A stretch of DNA of 64,000 bases from Xanthomonas cassavae CFBP 4642 (GTDB taxonomy: Bacteria; Pseudomonadota; Gammaproteobacteria; Xanthomonadales; Xanthomonadaceae). The translations under genes and the position numbers were made by a program. Position 1 is the stretch's first letter; each line of letters begins with the position of its first letter. The notes below the pieces were generated by a model, which worked only from the letters and a program-made list of their open reading frames with translations, did not search any database and had not been told where the DNA came from. Shown piece by piece: positions 8,830 to 22,771 of the stretch. The stretch covers positions 2,279,925 through 2,343,924 of the forward strand of contig NZ_CM002139.1 of assembly GCF_000454545.1 (NCBI RefSeq), in the 5' to 3' direction.

Positions 8830-9233
8830 CCCGTCTGGTACTGCTCGATGCCAACCTCTTGATCGGCGCGCTGGATGGGGAGGAGAGCAATGCTGCTCAC
8901 CAAGCGTCGCTGTCGACATTCGAGGCGCTGGTCGCCGATCCGGATGTCAAGATCGCGATCTCCCCGCTGATTCGATACGAAGTGTTGCGCGGTATGGACG
9001 AGGCGGATTTCGAGGCGGTGAACGCCATCCTCAACGACATGAAGGAGTTCGAGGTGCGGGGTCAAGAGGCCATACGTGCCGCGTAAGTCTTCCGGAAGGC
9101 TCGCCAGACCAATGTAAAGCTGGATAAGCGCAGGTTCGACGTGTTCCATTGCGTCTGCGCAGAAATCAATGATCTCGAAATCCTAAGTAAAGATGGGGAT
9201 ATCGCGAAGATTCAAGAACTCATGAAGGCCTGA
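8826..9233 (+). pseudogene. PIN-domain nuclease gene interrupted by one in-frame TAA
   Basis: The frame codes for 86 residues (TRLVLLDANLLIGALDGEE..., acidic residues D8 and E52 in IRYEVLRGM) and hits TAA at 9084-9086. The same frame then continues VFRKARQTNVKLDKRRF and [20 protein letters not shown] to TGA at 9231-9233. Read through, it is a normal-length 135-residue PIN protein whose remaining acidic residues (D105 and the D123/D125 pair of LSKDGD) lie after the stop. The truncated product should be inactive as a nuclease. A single substitution (for example CAA, GAA or AAA to TAA), recoding, or a sequencing error would explain it. It is coupled to the ATPase by a 4-base overlap and ends 8 bases before carB. 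Confidence 0.82.
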
Positions 9234-9241
9234 ATAAGACA

Positions 9242-12480
<3,239 letters not shown>

Positions 12481-12484
<4 letters not shown>

Positions 12485-12957
12485 GAGCACCCATGACATC
12501 CAAGGGCGCGCAGCGCTTGCGCGAGGAACTGGATCAACTGAAATCGGTCAAGCGTCCGGCGGTGATCGCCGCGATCGCCGAGGCGCGCGCACACGGCGAT
12601 CTGAAGGAAAACGCCGAGTATCACGCCGCGCGCGAGCAGCAGAGCTTCATCGAAGGCCGTATCAAGCAGCTGGAAGGCGAGCTCTCGCATGCCGAGATCA
12701 TCGACATCACCAAGCTGGGCGCCGGCAGCAAGATCGTGTTCGGTGCCACGGTAACGCTGGCAGACGTCGAGACCGACGAGGAAAAGCGCTACCAGATCGT
12801 CGGCGACCTGGAAGCCGACATCAAGATGGGCCTGATCGCGATTTCCTCGCCGCTGGCACGCGCGTTGATCGGCAAGCTGGAAGGCGATGCAGTGACCATC
12901 GACGCGCCGGCTGGCCAGCGCGAATACGAAGTGGTCAGCGTCGCGTATCTGGATTGA
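12481..12957 (+). CDS. greA: Transcription elongation factor GreA
   Basis: 158 residues from ATG 12481 (alternative ATG 12493). The N-terminal coiled coil carries the catalytic-tip pattern [19 protein letters not shown] with its acidic residues. The C-terminal FKBP-like part has [21 protein letters not shown]. GreA stimulates RNA cleavage by backtracked RNA polymerase. It overlaps the carB stop by 4 bases and precedes rpfE by 19 bases. Confidence 0.96.
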
Positions 12958-12976
12958 TCGCAGGCACGCCTGAGCG

Positions 12977-13897
12977 ATGACCACCGCAACGCTGCTGCTG
13001 CCGGAAAAACGCCGCCTGCCCGGGACCCTGGACAATGCGGTGGTGACGCGTGCGCTGGCGCGCGCCGACCAGCACACCGGCGAGGCGGGCGAGGTGGCGC
13101 AGCTGCAGCGCCACTTCACCCTGACCCCGTCGCACTGGCCGGTGGCCGCGTTGACGCGGCAGCTGGATACCGGCGATGCCGCCGGCGCCACCTGGGTGCG
13201 CGCCGACCCGGCCTACGTGGTGCCGGACATGCAGGGCGCGCGGCTGATGGGCTATGGCGAGGCGCTCGGCGCCACCGCCGAAGACCTGGCGATGCTGCTG
13301 CCGATCCTCAAGCCGATGTTCGGCGACGCCGGATTCCTGCTCGATGCCCCCACGCCGTCGCGCTGGTATCTGCGGCTCTCGCCCGATGCCAAGCTGCCCG
13401 AGTTCGTGCCGCCGGATGTGGCGATCGGCGACGACTTGTTCGACCATTTGCCGGCCGGCGATCTTGGCCGGCGCTGGCGCGCGCTGCTGACCGAGGCGCA
13501 GGTGATGCTGCACCAACATCCCTGGAATGAGGGGCGGGTGGCCAGCGGCAAACCGGCGATCAACTCGCTGTGGTTCTGGGGCGGCGGCGTGTTGCCGCAG
13601 GCAGTGACATCGCCGCACCGCCAGGTGCGCAGCCGCGAATCGCTGCTGCGTGCGCTGGCCCTGGCGGCGGGCGCCGATGCACAGGGCGAGCAGCGCGTGG
13701 ATGCGCTGGTGGACCTGCGCCATCTGCGCTCGTTGCAGCAATTCGGCGACGACGCAGTGGCACCGCTGCTGGCGGCGATGACCCGCGGCGAGCTGGATCG
13801 GCTGGTGCTGGATTTCCAGGACGGCGAAACGCTGTCGCTGGCACGCACGCAACGCTGGCGGTTCTGGCGGTCGCCGCGGTTGCAGCTGGCGCAATGA
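12977..13897 (+). CDS. rpfE: RpfE-type protein of the rpf cluster, function unknown
   Basis: 306 residues between greA and recJ, the position of rpfE in Xanthomonas rpf clusters. Visible segments are TWVRADPAYVVPDMQGARLMG, MLLPILKPMFGDAGFLLDAP and INSLWFWGGGVLPQ. No signal peptide or membrane span is seen, so it is probably cytoplasmic. In campestris, rpfE mutants show small changes in virulence-factor production, but the biochemical role is unknown. The same protein type accompanies recJ in other gammaproteobacteria, which hints at a nucleotide or DNA-related function (inference). Its stop overlaps the recJ start by 4 bases. Confidence 0.78.
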   Translation: MTTATLLLPEKRRLPGTLDNAVVTRALARADQHTGEAGEVAQLQRHFTLTPSHWPVAALTRQLDTGDAAGATWVRADPAYVVPDMQGARLMGYGEALGATAEDLAMLLPILKPMFGDAGFLLDAPTPSRWYLRLSPDAKLPEFVPPDVAIGDDLFDHLPAGDLGRRWRALLTEAQVMLHQHPWNEGRVASGKPAINSLWFWGGGVLPQAVTSPHRQVRSRESLLRALALAAGADAQGEQRVDALVDLRHLRSLQQFGDDAVAPLLAAMTRGELDRLVLDFQDGETLSLARTQRWRFWRSPRLQLAQ

Positions 13898-15633
13898 CGG
13901 GCAGTCCACGGATTGTCCGGCGCCCGGCAGGCCAGGTCGGAAGCTGGCCCGATGCCATGTTGCCGCTGCTGCGCCGCCTCTACGCTGCGCGTGGGGTGAC
14001 CGACGCGCAAGGCGCGCAGCCGCGGCTGGGGCAGCTGTTGTCGCCGGAGCGGCTGCACAACAGCACCGTGGCTGCGAGCCTGCTGGCCGATGCGATCGCG
14101 CAGCAAGGTCGCATCCTGGTGGTGGGCGATTTCGATTGCGATGGCGCTACCGCCTGCGCCGTGGGTGTGCGTGGCCTGCGCATGCTTGGCGCGCTGGATG
14201 TGCATCACGCCGTGCCCAATCGCATGGTGCATGGCTATGGCCTGTCGCCGGCGTTGGTGGACGAGCTGGCCGTGTTGCAGCCGGATGTATTGGTCACCGT
14301 CGATCACGGCATCGCCTGCCATGCCGGCGTGGCTGCGGCCAAGGCGCGCGGCTGGACGGTGTTGGTCACCGACCATCACCTGCCGGGCGAGGTGCTGCCG
14401 CCGGCCGATGCGATCGTGGACCCGAACCTGGCCGTTGACGATTTCCCGAGCAAATGCCTGGCCGGGGTGGGCGTGATCTTCTACGTGCTGCTGGCCTTGC
14501 GTGGCGTGCTGCGCGCGCGGGGCGCGTTCGCCGACCGCACCGAACCGGACCTGTCGACGCTGCTGGATCTGGTGGCGGTGGGCACGGTGGCCGATCTGGT
14601 GCCGCTGGACACCAACAACCGTGCGCTGGTGTCGGCCGGCCTGCGGCGCCTGCGCGAGGGGCGCGGCTGCATCGGCCTGCGCGCCTTGATCGACGCCAGT
14701 GGCCGCGATGCGGCGCGGTTGAGCGCCAGCGATATCGGGTTCGCGCTCGGCCCACGCCTGAATGCGGCCGGCCGTCTCGAAGACATGGCGCTGGGCATCG
14801 AATTGTTGCTCTGCGAGGACTGGAACCGCGCACGCGAGATCGCCGCCGCCCTTGAAGAGATCAACGCCGAACGCCGTGCGGTCCAGCAGCTGATGACCGA
14901 CGACGCCGAGCAGGCGGTGGCGAAGGTGGTGCTGGATGCCGACGGCGCCTTGCCGATCGCCGCCTGCCTGTTCGACCCGGACTGGCACCCGGGCGTGATC
15001 GGCTTGGTGGCCTCCAAACTCAAGGACCGCCTGCATCGCCCGGTGATCGCGCTGGCCCCGGCCGAGCCGGGCAGCAGCCAGTTGCGCGGTTCGGCGCGCT
15101 CGATTCCGGGCCTGCATATTCGCGATGTGCTGGCAGCGGTGGATGCCCGGCATCCCGGCGTCATCCAGAAGTTCGGCGGCCATGCGATGGCGGCCGGGCT
15201 GAGCATTGATCGTGACGCGTTGCCGACCTTCGAGCAGGCGTTTGGATCGCAGGTACAGACGATGGTGGATGCTTCGCTGCTGCATGCCGAACTGCATAGC
15301 GATGGCGAACTGGCCGCGCACGAACTCGACCACGTGCATGCCGAAGCGCTGCGCGTGGCCGGCCCATGGGGGCAGGGTTTTCCCGAGCCGCTGTTCGATG
15401 GGCAGTTCGAGGTGCTGCAATACCGCGTGCTCAAGGAGCGCCACCTCAAGCTGACCCTGCGCTGCGCCGGCCGCGCCGAGCCGCTCAATGCCATCCACTT
15501 CAACGGCTGGCACGGCAGCGAGCCGGCGCGCATGGTGCGGCTGGCCTATCGGCTGGTCAGTGATGACTATCGCGGCGGCACGGCAGTGCAGTTGATCGTC
15601 GAGCATTGCGAGCCGGCGATAGGCATGGGTTGA
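13894..15633 (+). CDS. recJ: Single-stranded-DNA-specific exonuclease RecJ
   Basis: 579 residues from ATG 13894 overlapping the rpfE stop; the frame is open upstream but inside rpfE. DHH-family motifs are GDFDCDGATACA (motif I), VTVDHGIACHAG (II), LVTDHHLPGE (DHH, III) and SDIGFALGPRLNAAGRLEDM. The DHHA1 domain is marked by HPGVIGLVASKLKDRL and KFGGHAMAAGLSID, followed by the OB fold. It is a 5'-3' exonuclease of RecFOR recombination and mismatch repair. Confidence 0.95.
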   Translation: MTGSPRIVRRPAGQVGSWPDAMLPLLRRLYAARGVTDAQGAQPRLGQLLSPERLHNSTVAASLLADAIAQQGRILVVGDFDCDGATACAVGVRGLRMLGALDVHHAVPNRMVHGYGLSPALVDELAVLQPDVLVTVDHGIACHAGVAAAKARGWTVLVTDHHLPGEVLPPADAIVDPNLAVDDFPSKCLAGVGVIFYVLLALRGVLRARGAFADRTEPDLSTLLDLVAVGTVADLVPLDTNNRALVSAGLRRLREGRGCIGLRALIDASGRDAARLSASDIGFALGPRLNAAGRLEDMALGIELLLCEDWNRAREIAAALEEINAERRAVQQLMTDDAEQAVAKVVLDADGALPIAACLFDPDWHPGVIGLVASKLKDRLHRPVIALAPAEPGSSQLRGSARSIPGLHIRDVLAAVDARHPGVIQKFGGHAMAAGLSIDRDALPTFEQAFGSQVQTMVDASLLHAELHSDGELAAHELDHVHAEALRVAGPWGQGFPEPLFDGQFEVLQYRVLKERHLKLTLRCAGRAEPLNAIHFNGWHGSEPARMVRLAYRLVSDDYRGGTAVQLIVEHCEPAIGMG

Positions 15634-15717
15634 TCTGAGAGCTTGCGCGCGTCGTCATCCAGGCACCGCAATCAGTATCGCCTGCCCTGACAAACCGACC
15701 ATCTCGCCTGGTCCTTA

Positions 15718-15809
15718 CCCGCCCACCGTCGCGGGACCCTTGGCGGCATGGATGCCGCCACGGAGCTTACAAGGACGTACTTGCAGCGTGTCCCGCGATG
15801 GTGGGCGGG
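15718..15809. repeat. Composite palindromic intergenic repeat, copy 1
   Basis: Outer arms 15718-15737 and 15790-15809 pair over 20 bp with one mismatch. Inside lies a second perfect palindrome, TGGCGGCATGGATGCCGCCA (15741-15760). A further partial copy of the inner hairpin (GGTGGCGGCATTCATGCCGCC) follows near 15899. A second copy of the whole structure is at 50161-50248. It stands after recJ, so it may also end transcription. The 15634-15985 interval otherwise has no gene. Confidence 0.75.
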
Positions 15810-15985
15810 CAAGGTCCCTGCAGCAACTGCGAAAAGCCCGAGGGTGCGACGCCCTCACCGCTCGAGGAGCACGCCATGAACCCATCCCTGGGGGCTTGGT
15901 GGCGGCATTCATGCCGCCACGCGCACCCACCAGCGCCATTGGTCCTCGCGCAAGACAGCGCAGGCATGCGCTGTGTTTGCTTCAA

Positions 15986-17023
15986 TCAAGGCGACTGCTT
16001 GACCTCGGTGACCAGGGTCGGCAGCTCCCACGCGCCGCCAGCGGCGACCAACCGGCACAGGCCGGAAGTGGAGTCGGAGGTCTGTACGAAACGTCGGCCA
16101 TCCCAGGTCCACGCGGCCTGGCGGTAGCAATCGCCCAGGCCGCGCCCCTTGTGCGAGGCCACGATGGTGGAGCCATCCAGGTCGCTGGCCTGCAGGGTGA
16201 CCAGAGTCGGGACGAACGGTGCGCGGGCATTGACCACCCAGAACCCGCTGCCAGCGTTGTAGGCCCCCGCCCAGCAGTCGGTGGAGACCAGCAGCTTGTC
16301 GCTGCTCAGGCGGGTGATGGTCAGCGGTTCGGAGGCTACGCTGGTGTCGAGTCCCTTGCACCGCTCGTCGGCGGGAAGCGTGGCACGCAGCGCCTGATAC
16401 AGCGCCGGCAACGTGCCCAGGCGCGCATCGCCTGGCTGCGCTGCGACAAGCCTGGCTTCGCGGACCTGCGGTATCGGCAATGGCGGCAGCACGGCGGATT
16501 CGTCGCGGTCGCCCTTGCGCACCAGCGCGCCGCGCGTGCCGAGCCGACCCTGGAACTCATCCATCTTCAACAGCACGGCCGACGCGCCCTTGTCGGACAG
16601 CTGCCAGCGGCGGCCATCGTTGCCGAGTGCGACGATCGTGCTGCTGCGTGGCAGCGCCGCCAGCAGTGCGGCGACCTGGGCGCTGCCCAGCGACGCGGTG
16701 CCGCTGTTGCCGTCCAGCGCCAGCTTGCCCAGGTTGCGCTGATCGATCTGCAGGCTGAGCGACGCCGGCAGCTTGACCTTGTCGTACTGCCCCAGCATCA
16801 GCTCCGCGGTAACCGCCTCACCGGCACCGGCCTTGCGGGTCAGCAACACCGATACAGGCAGGTGCTCGCCTTCGTCCGGCTGATAGCCGGCCGCGCGGCA
16901 GGTGCGGGTGTTGTCGCAGGCGATGGTCCAGTCGTCGTGGGTGAAGTCGACGCCGGTGGCCGGTGCGGCCTGGGCGATCACGGGGCTGAGCAGCAATGCC
17001 GCAGCGAGCAGGGCGGGACGCAT
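15986..17023 (-). CDS. DUF1176 family exported protein
   Basis: 345 residues from ATG at 17023, starting MRPALLAAALLLSPVIAQA, a clear Sec signal peptide with cleavage before APATG. The mature part begins FTHDDWTIACDNTRTCRAAGYQ and contains several cysteine pairs (ERCKGL, TDCWAGAYN, GDCYRQAAW, SGLCRL), fitting a periplasmic disulfide-bonded protein of the DUF1176 family. Its function is unknown. The frame stays open upstream to 17146, but those residues are not signal-like. It lies convergent to recJ and upstream of the broken acyltransferase gene on the same strand orientation. Confidence 0.8.
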   Translation of the reverse strand: MRPALLAAALLLSPVIAQAAPATGVDFTHDDWTIACDNTRTCRAAGYQPDEGEHLPVSVLLTRKAGAGEAVTAELMLGQYDKVKLPASLSLQIDQRNLGKLALDGNSGTASLGSAQVAALLAALPRSSTIVALGNDGRRWQLSDKGASAVLLKMDEFQGRLGTRGALVRKGDRDESAVLPPLPIPQVREARLVAAQPGDARLGTLPALYQALRATLPADERCKGLDTSVASEPLTITRLSSDKLLVSTDCWAGAYNAGSGFWVVNARAPFVPTLVTLQASDLDGSTIVASHKGRGLGDCYRQAAWTWDGRRFVQTSDSTSGLCRLVAAGGAWELPTLVTEVKQSP

Positions 17024-17296
17024 CGTGGTTCCTTCATTGCAGGTCGGGCTGGCATCTTGCGACGCCATCTGCAATGCGTCCAGCCAGGCCGGCGACGGAC
17101 GGCGAACACCATTCATCGTGTGGGAGCACGTCGCTTCCAGCAGCACTGGATGCGGGCGGTGGTGGCACTCGATTCATGGTGCACCACGCATGCGCATGTT
17201 CGTCGATAAGTGCTCCACCGCGCCTGATGGCCGCTGTATGCGGTGTCGCGCATGCCAACGCGTTTGCACGACGACGCAGGACAGTACCGCGCGCCA

Positions 17297-18508
17297 TTAC
17301 AACGTCATCGCTGGTGTGGTCTGGCGCGTGCGGGCCTGGGGCGCGCGCATCGGCATGCCGAACAACGGCCGCAACCAGCGCACGCGGCGGATCAGGGTTT
17401 CGTGCAACAGCAGGCAACCTGCCACGGTGGCAAGCAACACCAGCGCCGGCTCCAGCCAGGGGCCCAACTGCAGCGGTGCCAGCCAGTACAGCGCCAGAAT
17501 GATCAGGCTCTGGTGCAGGATGTACCAGGGGAACACCGCCTGGGTGCAATACGGCAGCCAGGCGAACGGGCGGTTCAGACGATGCCGTGCCCACCCCAGC
17601 AGCGCCAGCAAGGCCAGCCAGGTATAGGCTGCGCGCGCCAGCCGTTCGATCACATCCCAGCGCACGCTGGCCAGCATCGCACCGAGCTGGGCCGTATCGA
17701 GGGTACGGCCCAGGTGACGAATGCTCAGCTCGGTGGCGATCGCCAGCAGCGCGGCAAGCAGTGTCGGCCAGCGCAACTGCACCACCCACGTCCAGAACCG
17801 GGTGGCGTGGGCCAGCGCATACCCAAGCACGAACAGCGGGAACGATTCGGCATGCACGAACCAGTCGCCGACCAGGGCATGGCTCGGTGGATGACGTGGC
17901 AACACCCACAGCACACAGAAGGCTTCCCACCCGATCGGCACCAGCAGCAGGGCAGGGGTCGCCATGGAGGCGCGCAGCTGCGGCAGGGCGACCGGCAGGG
18001 CGCGGCGCAGTGCAATCATCGCCATCAACACCAGGGTATACGGCAGCAGATAGGCCAGGTACCACAGGTGGTTCCAGGTGATGCCCTGTTCCTAGCCATC
18101 GAAGCTGCCGGCCGGCCACGGCTGTACCTGCCAGTAGCGCAGCAGGAAGCTGCCAAAGCCGGCGACCACCTTGCCGTTGCTCACGCCCTGGCAGTAGGCC
18201 TGCACCGACACCACCACGAACATGCCGAACACCAGGGGCGGCAGCAAGCGCCCGCAGCGCCGCCAGGCGAACTGCCAGGGCGCACGCTCGGCACGCGCCA
18301 GGCCGATCGCGATGCCGGAGATCATGAACAGCAGCGGCATCCGCCAGCGGTTGAGCGCGATCATCGGCGGCTGCAGCCAGTCGGTGGTGTAGGCACTCTT
18401 TAAATGGAACTCCCAGCCGGCCACGTAGGCCATGCCCACGTGATAGAGGATCAGCAGAGCAAAGGCGAAGACGCGCAGGGCATCGATATCGTGGCGGCGC
18501 TCGGTCAT
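17297..18508 (-). pseudogene. Acyltransferase-3 family membrane protein, broken by one amber codon
   Basis: Start ATG at 18508: MTERRHDIDALRVFAFALLILYH, the standard acyltransferase-3 opening with H and R in DIDALR and YHVGM. After 138 codons the frame meets TAG at 18092-18094 (PAGSFDG-stop) and then continues in the same frame as EQGITWNHLWYLAYLLPYTL to the stop at 17297-17299. Read through, it is a 403-residue, roughly ten-span inner-membrane acyltransferase of the OpgC-like type, which adds acyl groups to extracytoplasmic glycans. The context GxEQGITWNHLW suggests an original Trp (TGG to TAG), which is inference. Restart from an internal codon would give only the last 245 residues or so. 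Confidence 0.82.
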
Positions 18509-18700
18509 GGTCGGCGGTTGCTGGAGGAGTGGACGCATCCTGCCCGCCAGCCCTTGCCGCAGATGGGGCCAGGGGTGGAAACCACCGCTCGCAGTGACCA
18601 GTCGCGCCCACCCAGGGACGAATGGGGACGGCTGGGGTGGCGGTTTCGCCTTGCTGCGCGGGCCTCTATGATCGGCACCTGCCAACTGCGGACGTGTGCA

Positions 18701-19615
18701 ATGGAATCGACCGGGTCGCGCCCGCCAATCGCCCGGGACGGGGCCGGACGTGCCGCTATGCGCTGGGCCGTCGTGATCTGGTCGCTGGTGTTCTACCTGA
18801 GTGCGCTGGGCAACGTCTGGACCGCCTGGCTTGCCGCGCGCCGCGACGGCCAGCCGGTCGTGCTGTGGCAGTTGCTGAGCTGGGAGCTGAGCAGCGCCAC
18901 CGCCGCGCTGTTGCTGCTGCCAGGCGTGTTGTGGCTGTGCGCACGCTGGCCGCTGCATGCCGATGCCTGGCCGCGACGTGTGCCGCTGTACCTGGCCGCG
19001 GCCCTGGGGTGGTGGCTGGCGCACGTCGCCGCCATGGTGCTGGTGCGCAAGCTGGTCTACGCACTGGCCGGCGCGCACTACGATTTTGGCGGCTGGCTGC
19101 AGTGGGTGTACGAGCTATCCAAGGACCTGCGCACCTTTGCGCTACTGGTGGCGGTGCAGCACGCGCTGGGCTGGTATGCGCGGCGGCGTCAGGGCGAGGC
19201 GCATCTGCTCGCTGCGCCGGACGAGGGGCCGCCCGTGGAGCCGCTGGATCGCCCGGAACGCTTTCTGGTGCGCAAGCTCGGCCGCGATTTTCTGGTGGCC
19301 ACCGCCGACATCGAATGGATCCAGGCCTCCGGCAACTACGTCAACCTACGCGTCCGCGGTCACGACTATCCCCTGCGCAGCACCATGGCGGCGATCGAGG
19401 CCAGGCTGGATGCGGCTGTCTTCGTACGGATCCACCGCAGCTATCTGGTCAATCTGGGCCAGGTGCAGGCGATCGAACTGGTCGATTCCGGCGACGCGCG
19501 CGTGCACCTGCGCGACGCCACGGTGCTGCCCTGCAGTCGCAGCCATCTGGCCGGCCTGCGGGCGCGTGCCGGGCAGGTGGCCGGCACGCCCAGGCCGGAC
19601 CCGGTGACGGTCTGA
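18701..19615 (+). CDS. rpfD: RpfD-type LytTR-domain membrane regulator
   Basis: About 304 residues from ATG 18701 (ATG 18668 is possible). Four hydrophobic segments come first (WAVVIWSLVFYLSALGNVW, TAALLLLPGVLWLCARW, LYLAAALGWWLAHVAAMVLV, LRTFALLVAVQHALGWYA). A C-terminal LytTR DNA-binding domain follows: RFLVRKLGRDFLVATADIEW, SGNYVNLRVRGHDYPLRSTM, VRIHRSYLVNL and LPCSRSHLAGLR. The position upstream of prfB-lysS and the domain type match RpfD of the Xanthomonas rpf cluster, whose targets are unclear. It is divergent from the broken acyltransferase gene. Confidence 0.83.
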   Translation: MESTGSRPPIARDGAGRAAMRWAVVIWSLVFYLSALGNVWTAWLAARRDGQPVVLWQLLSWELSSATAALLLLPGVLWLCARWPLHADAWPRRVPLYLAAALGWWLAHVAAMVLVRKLVYALAGAHYDFGGWLQWVYELSKDLRTFALLVAVQHALGWYARRRQGEAHLLAAPDEGPPVEPLDRPERFLVRKLGRDFLVATADIEWIQASGNYVNLRVRGHDYPLRSTMAAIEARLDAAVFVRIHRSYLVNLGQVQAIELVDSGDARVHLRDATVLPCSRSHLAGLRARAGQVAGTPRPDPVTV

Positions 19616-19781
19616 AGCAGGCGCCCGCGAGTGGCGCGGTGTTGCGCGCTGGATGAGGGGTGGATGTCGCTGCTTGGCCAATGGGATGGTGCCGGGCCAC
19701 GGCGCGCGTGCCGGCCACTGCTGCGTTCCGCGCATGCGGCCCGCTTGCTAAACTAGCCAGCTTGTTTGCCGGAAATCCGTC

Positions 19782-20907
19782 ATGATCGAAACCAATCCGA
19801 TCCGCCAGCGCATCACCGATCTCAACGATCGCGTGCTCTCGCTCAGGGGGTATCTTTGACTACGACGCCAAGAAAGAGCGTCTAGAGGAAGTCAGCCGGG
19901 AGCTCGAGAGCCCGGACGTGTGGAACGACGCCGAGCGTGCCCAGGCCCTGGGGCGTGAACGGTCCATGCTCGAGAAAACCGTCATCGGCATCGCCGATGT
20001 GCTGGCCGGCCTGGCCGATGCCGGCGATCTGCTGGAGCTGGCCGACAGCGAGCAGGACGAAGACACCGCAGTGGCGGTGATCGCCGATCTGGACAAGTAC
20101 CAGGCGCACGTAGAAAAGCTGGAATTCCAGCGCATGTTCTCCGGGCAGATGGACGGCGCCAATGCGTTCGTCGACATCCAGGCCGGCGCCGGTGGTACCG
20201 AGGCGCAGGACTGGGCCGAAATCCTGTTGCGCATGTACCTGCGCTGGGCCGAGTCGCGTGGGTGGAAAACCGAGCTGATGGAAGTCTCCGGCGGCGAAGT
20301 CGCGGGCATCAAGTCGGCCACGGTGCGCATCGAGGGCGAGTACGCCTATGGCTGGTTGAAGACCGAGATCGGCGTGCACCGGCTGGTGCGCAAGTCGCCG
20401 TTCGACTCGGACAACCGCCGGCATACCAGCTTCACCTCGGTATTCGTGTCGCCGGAAGTGGACGACAACATCGAGATCGACATCAACCCGGCGGACCTGC
20501 GCACCGACGTGTATCGCTCCTCCGGCGCCGGTGGTCAGCACGTCAACAAGACCGAATCGGCGGTGCGCATCACGCACATCCCGACCAACACGGTGGTGGC
20601 CTGCCAGACCGGCCGCAGCCAGCACCAGAACCGCGACAACGCGATGAAGATGCTGGCCGCCAAGTTGTACGAGCTGGAAGTGCAGAAGCGCAATGTCGAA
20701 CGCGACGCGCTGGAAGCGACCAAGTCCGACATCGGCTGGGGCAGCCAGATCCGCAACTACGTGCTCGACCAGAGCCGCATCAAGGATCTGCGCACCGGCA
20801 TCGAGCGCAGCGACACCCAGAAAGTGCTCGACGGCGACCTGGACGACTTCGTCGAGGCCAGCCTGAAGGCCGGCCTGGCGGCAGGCTCCAAACGCCTGGA
20901 CGCCTGA
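19782..20907 (+). CDS. prfB: Peptide chain release factor 2, programmed +1 frameshift
   Basis: Start ATG 19782 gives 25 codons ([21 protein letters not shown]...RGYL) ending at an in-frame TGA at 19857-19859. The +1 frame then continues [22 protein letters not shown] to the stop at 20907, so the CDS is join(19782..19856,19858..20907), 374 residues. The peptidyl-tRNA hydrolysis motif is [22 protein letters not shown]2 reads UGA and UAA. The frameshift lets RF2 control its own level: when RF2 is scarce, the slow TGA favours slipping. Confidence 0.96.
19844..19860 (+). promoter_or_regulatory. prfB recoding site
   Basis: The sequence CAGGGGGTATCTTTGAC holds the internal Shine-Dalgarno-like AGGGGG, the slippery CTT codon and the TGA followed by C (a poor termination context). 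This is the classical arrangement for autoregulated +1 shifting on RF2 mRNA. Confidence 0.93.
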
Positions 20908-21113
20908 CCGCCGCGCCAGGCGGCCGTCGCTGAGACGGCATCCTGGCGCACCGCTGCGGTGCCTGTATCGCAGCGGCGGCAATGCACGCAGCCCCGGGCG
21001 ATCCGGGCACAGCGTGCGTTCGTCACACCGCCGACGTAAAAGAGAGTGCCGGCGCTGCCGGTTGTTCACTTCCCACCGGGCACCGCCCGACCTATTGCAG
21101 ACCGATTCCCGCC

Positions 21114-22631
<1,518 letters not shown>

Positions 22632-22639
22632 TCTTTTTT

Positions 22640-22663
22640 GTGCCGTCGGCGTGCCGACGGCAC
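22640..22663. terminator. GC-rich hairpin after lysS
   Basis: GTGCCGTCGGC (22640-22650) pairs perfectly with GCCGACGGCAC (22653-22663), 8 bases after the lysS stop. A run of six T precedes rather than follows it, so it is not a textbook intrinsic terminator; it may still end lysS transcription. Confidence 0.4.
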
Positions 22664-22771
22664 AGATACTGCATATGCTAGAGCGGAGCCCCGAATGGCG
22701 TATCGTCGGGGGAGTCGGCACAGCGGCTGGCGTCATCGCTTTTCCGTTCTCGGGATAGAGGAGCAACGGCT

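Noticed and set aside
13252..15606. 784-codon open frame antisense to recJ and rpfE
   Set aside because: Shadow frame; RecJ motifs are all on the plus strand.
22634..22663. Textbook intrinsic terminator after lysS
   Set aside because: The T-run precedes the stem instead of following it on either strand, so only a hairpin is claimed.
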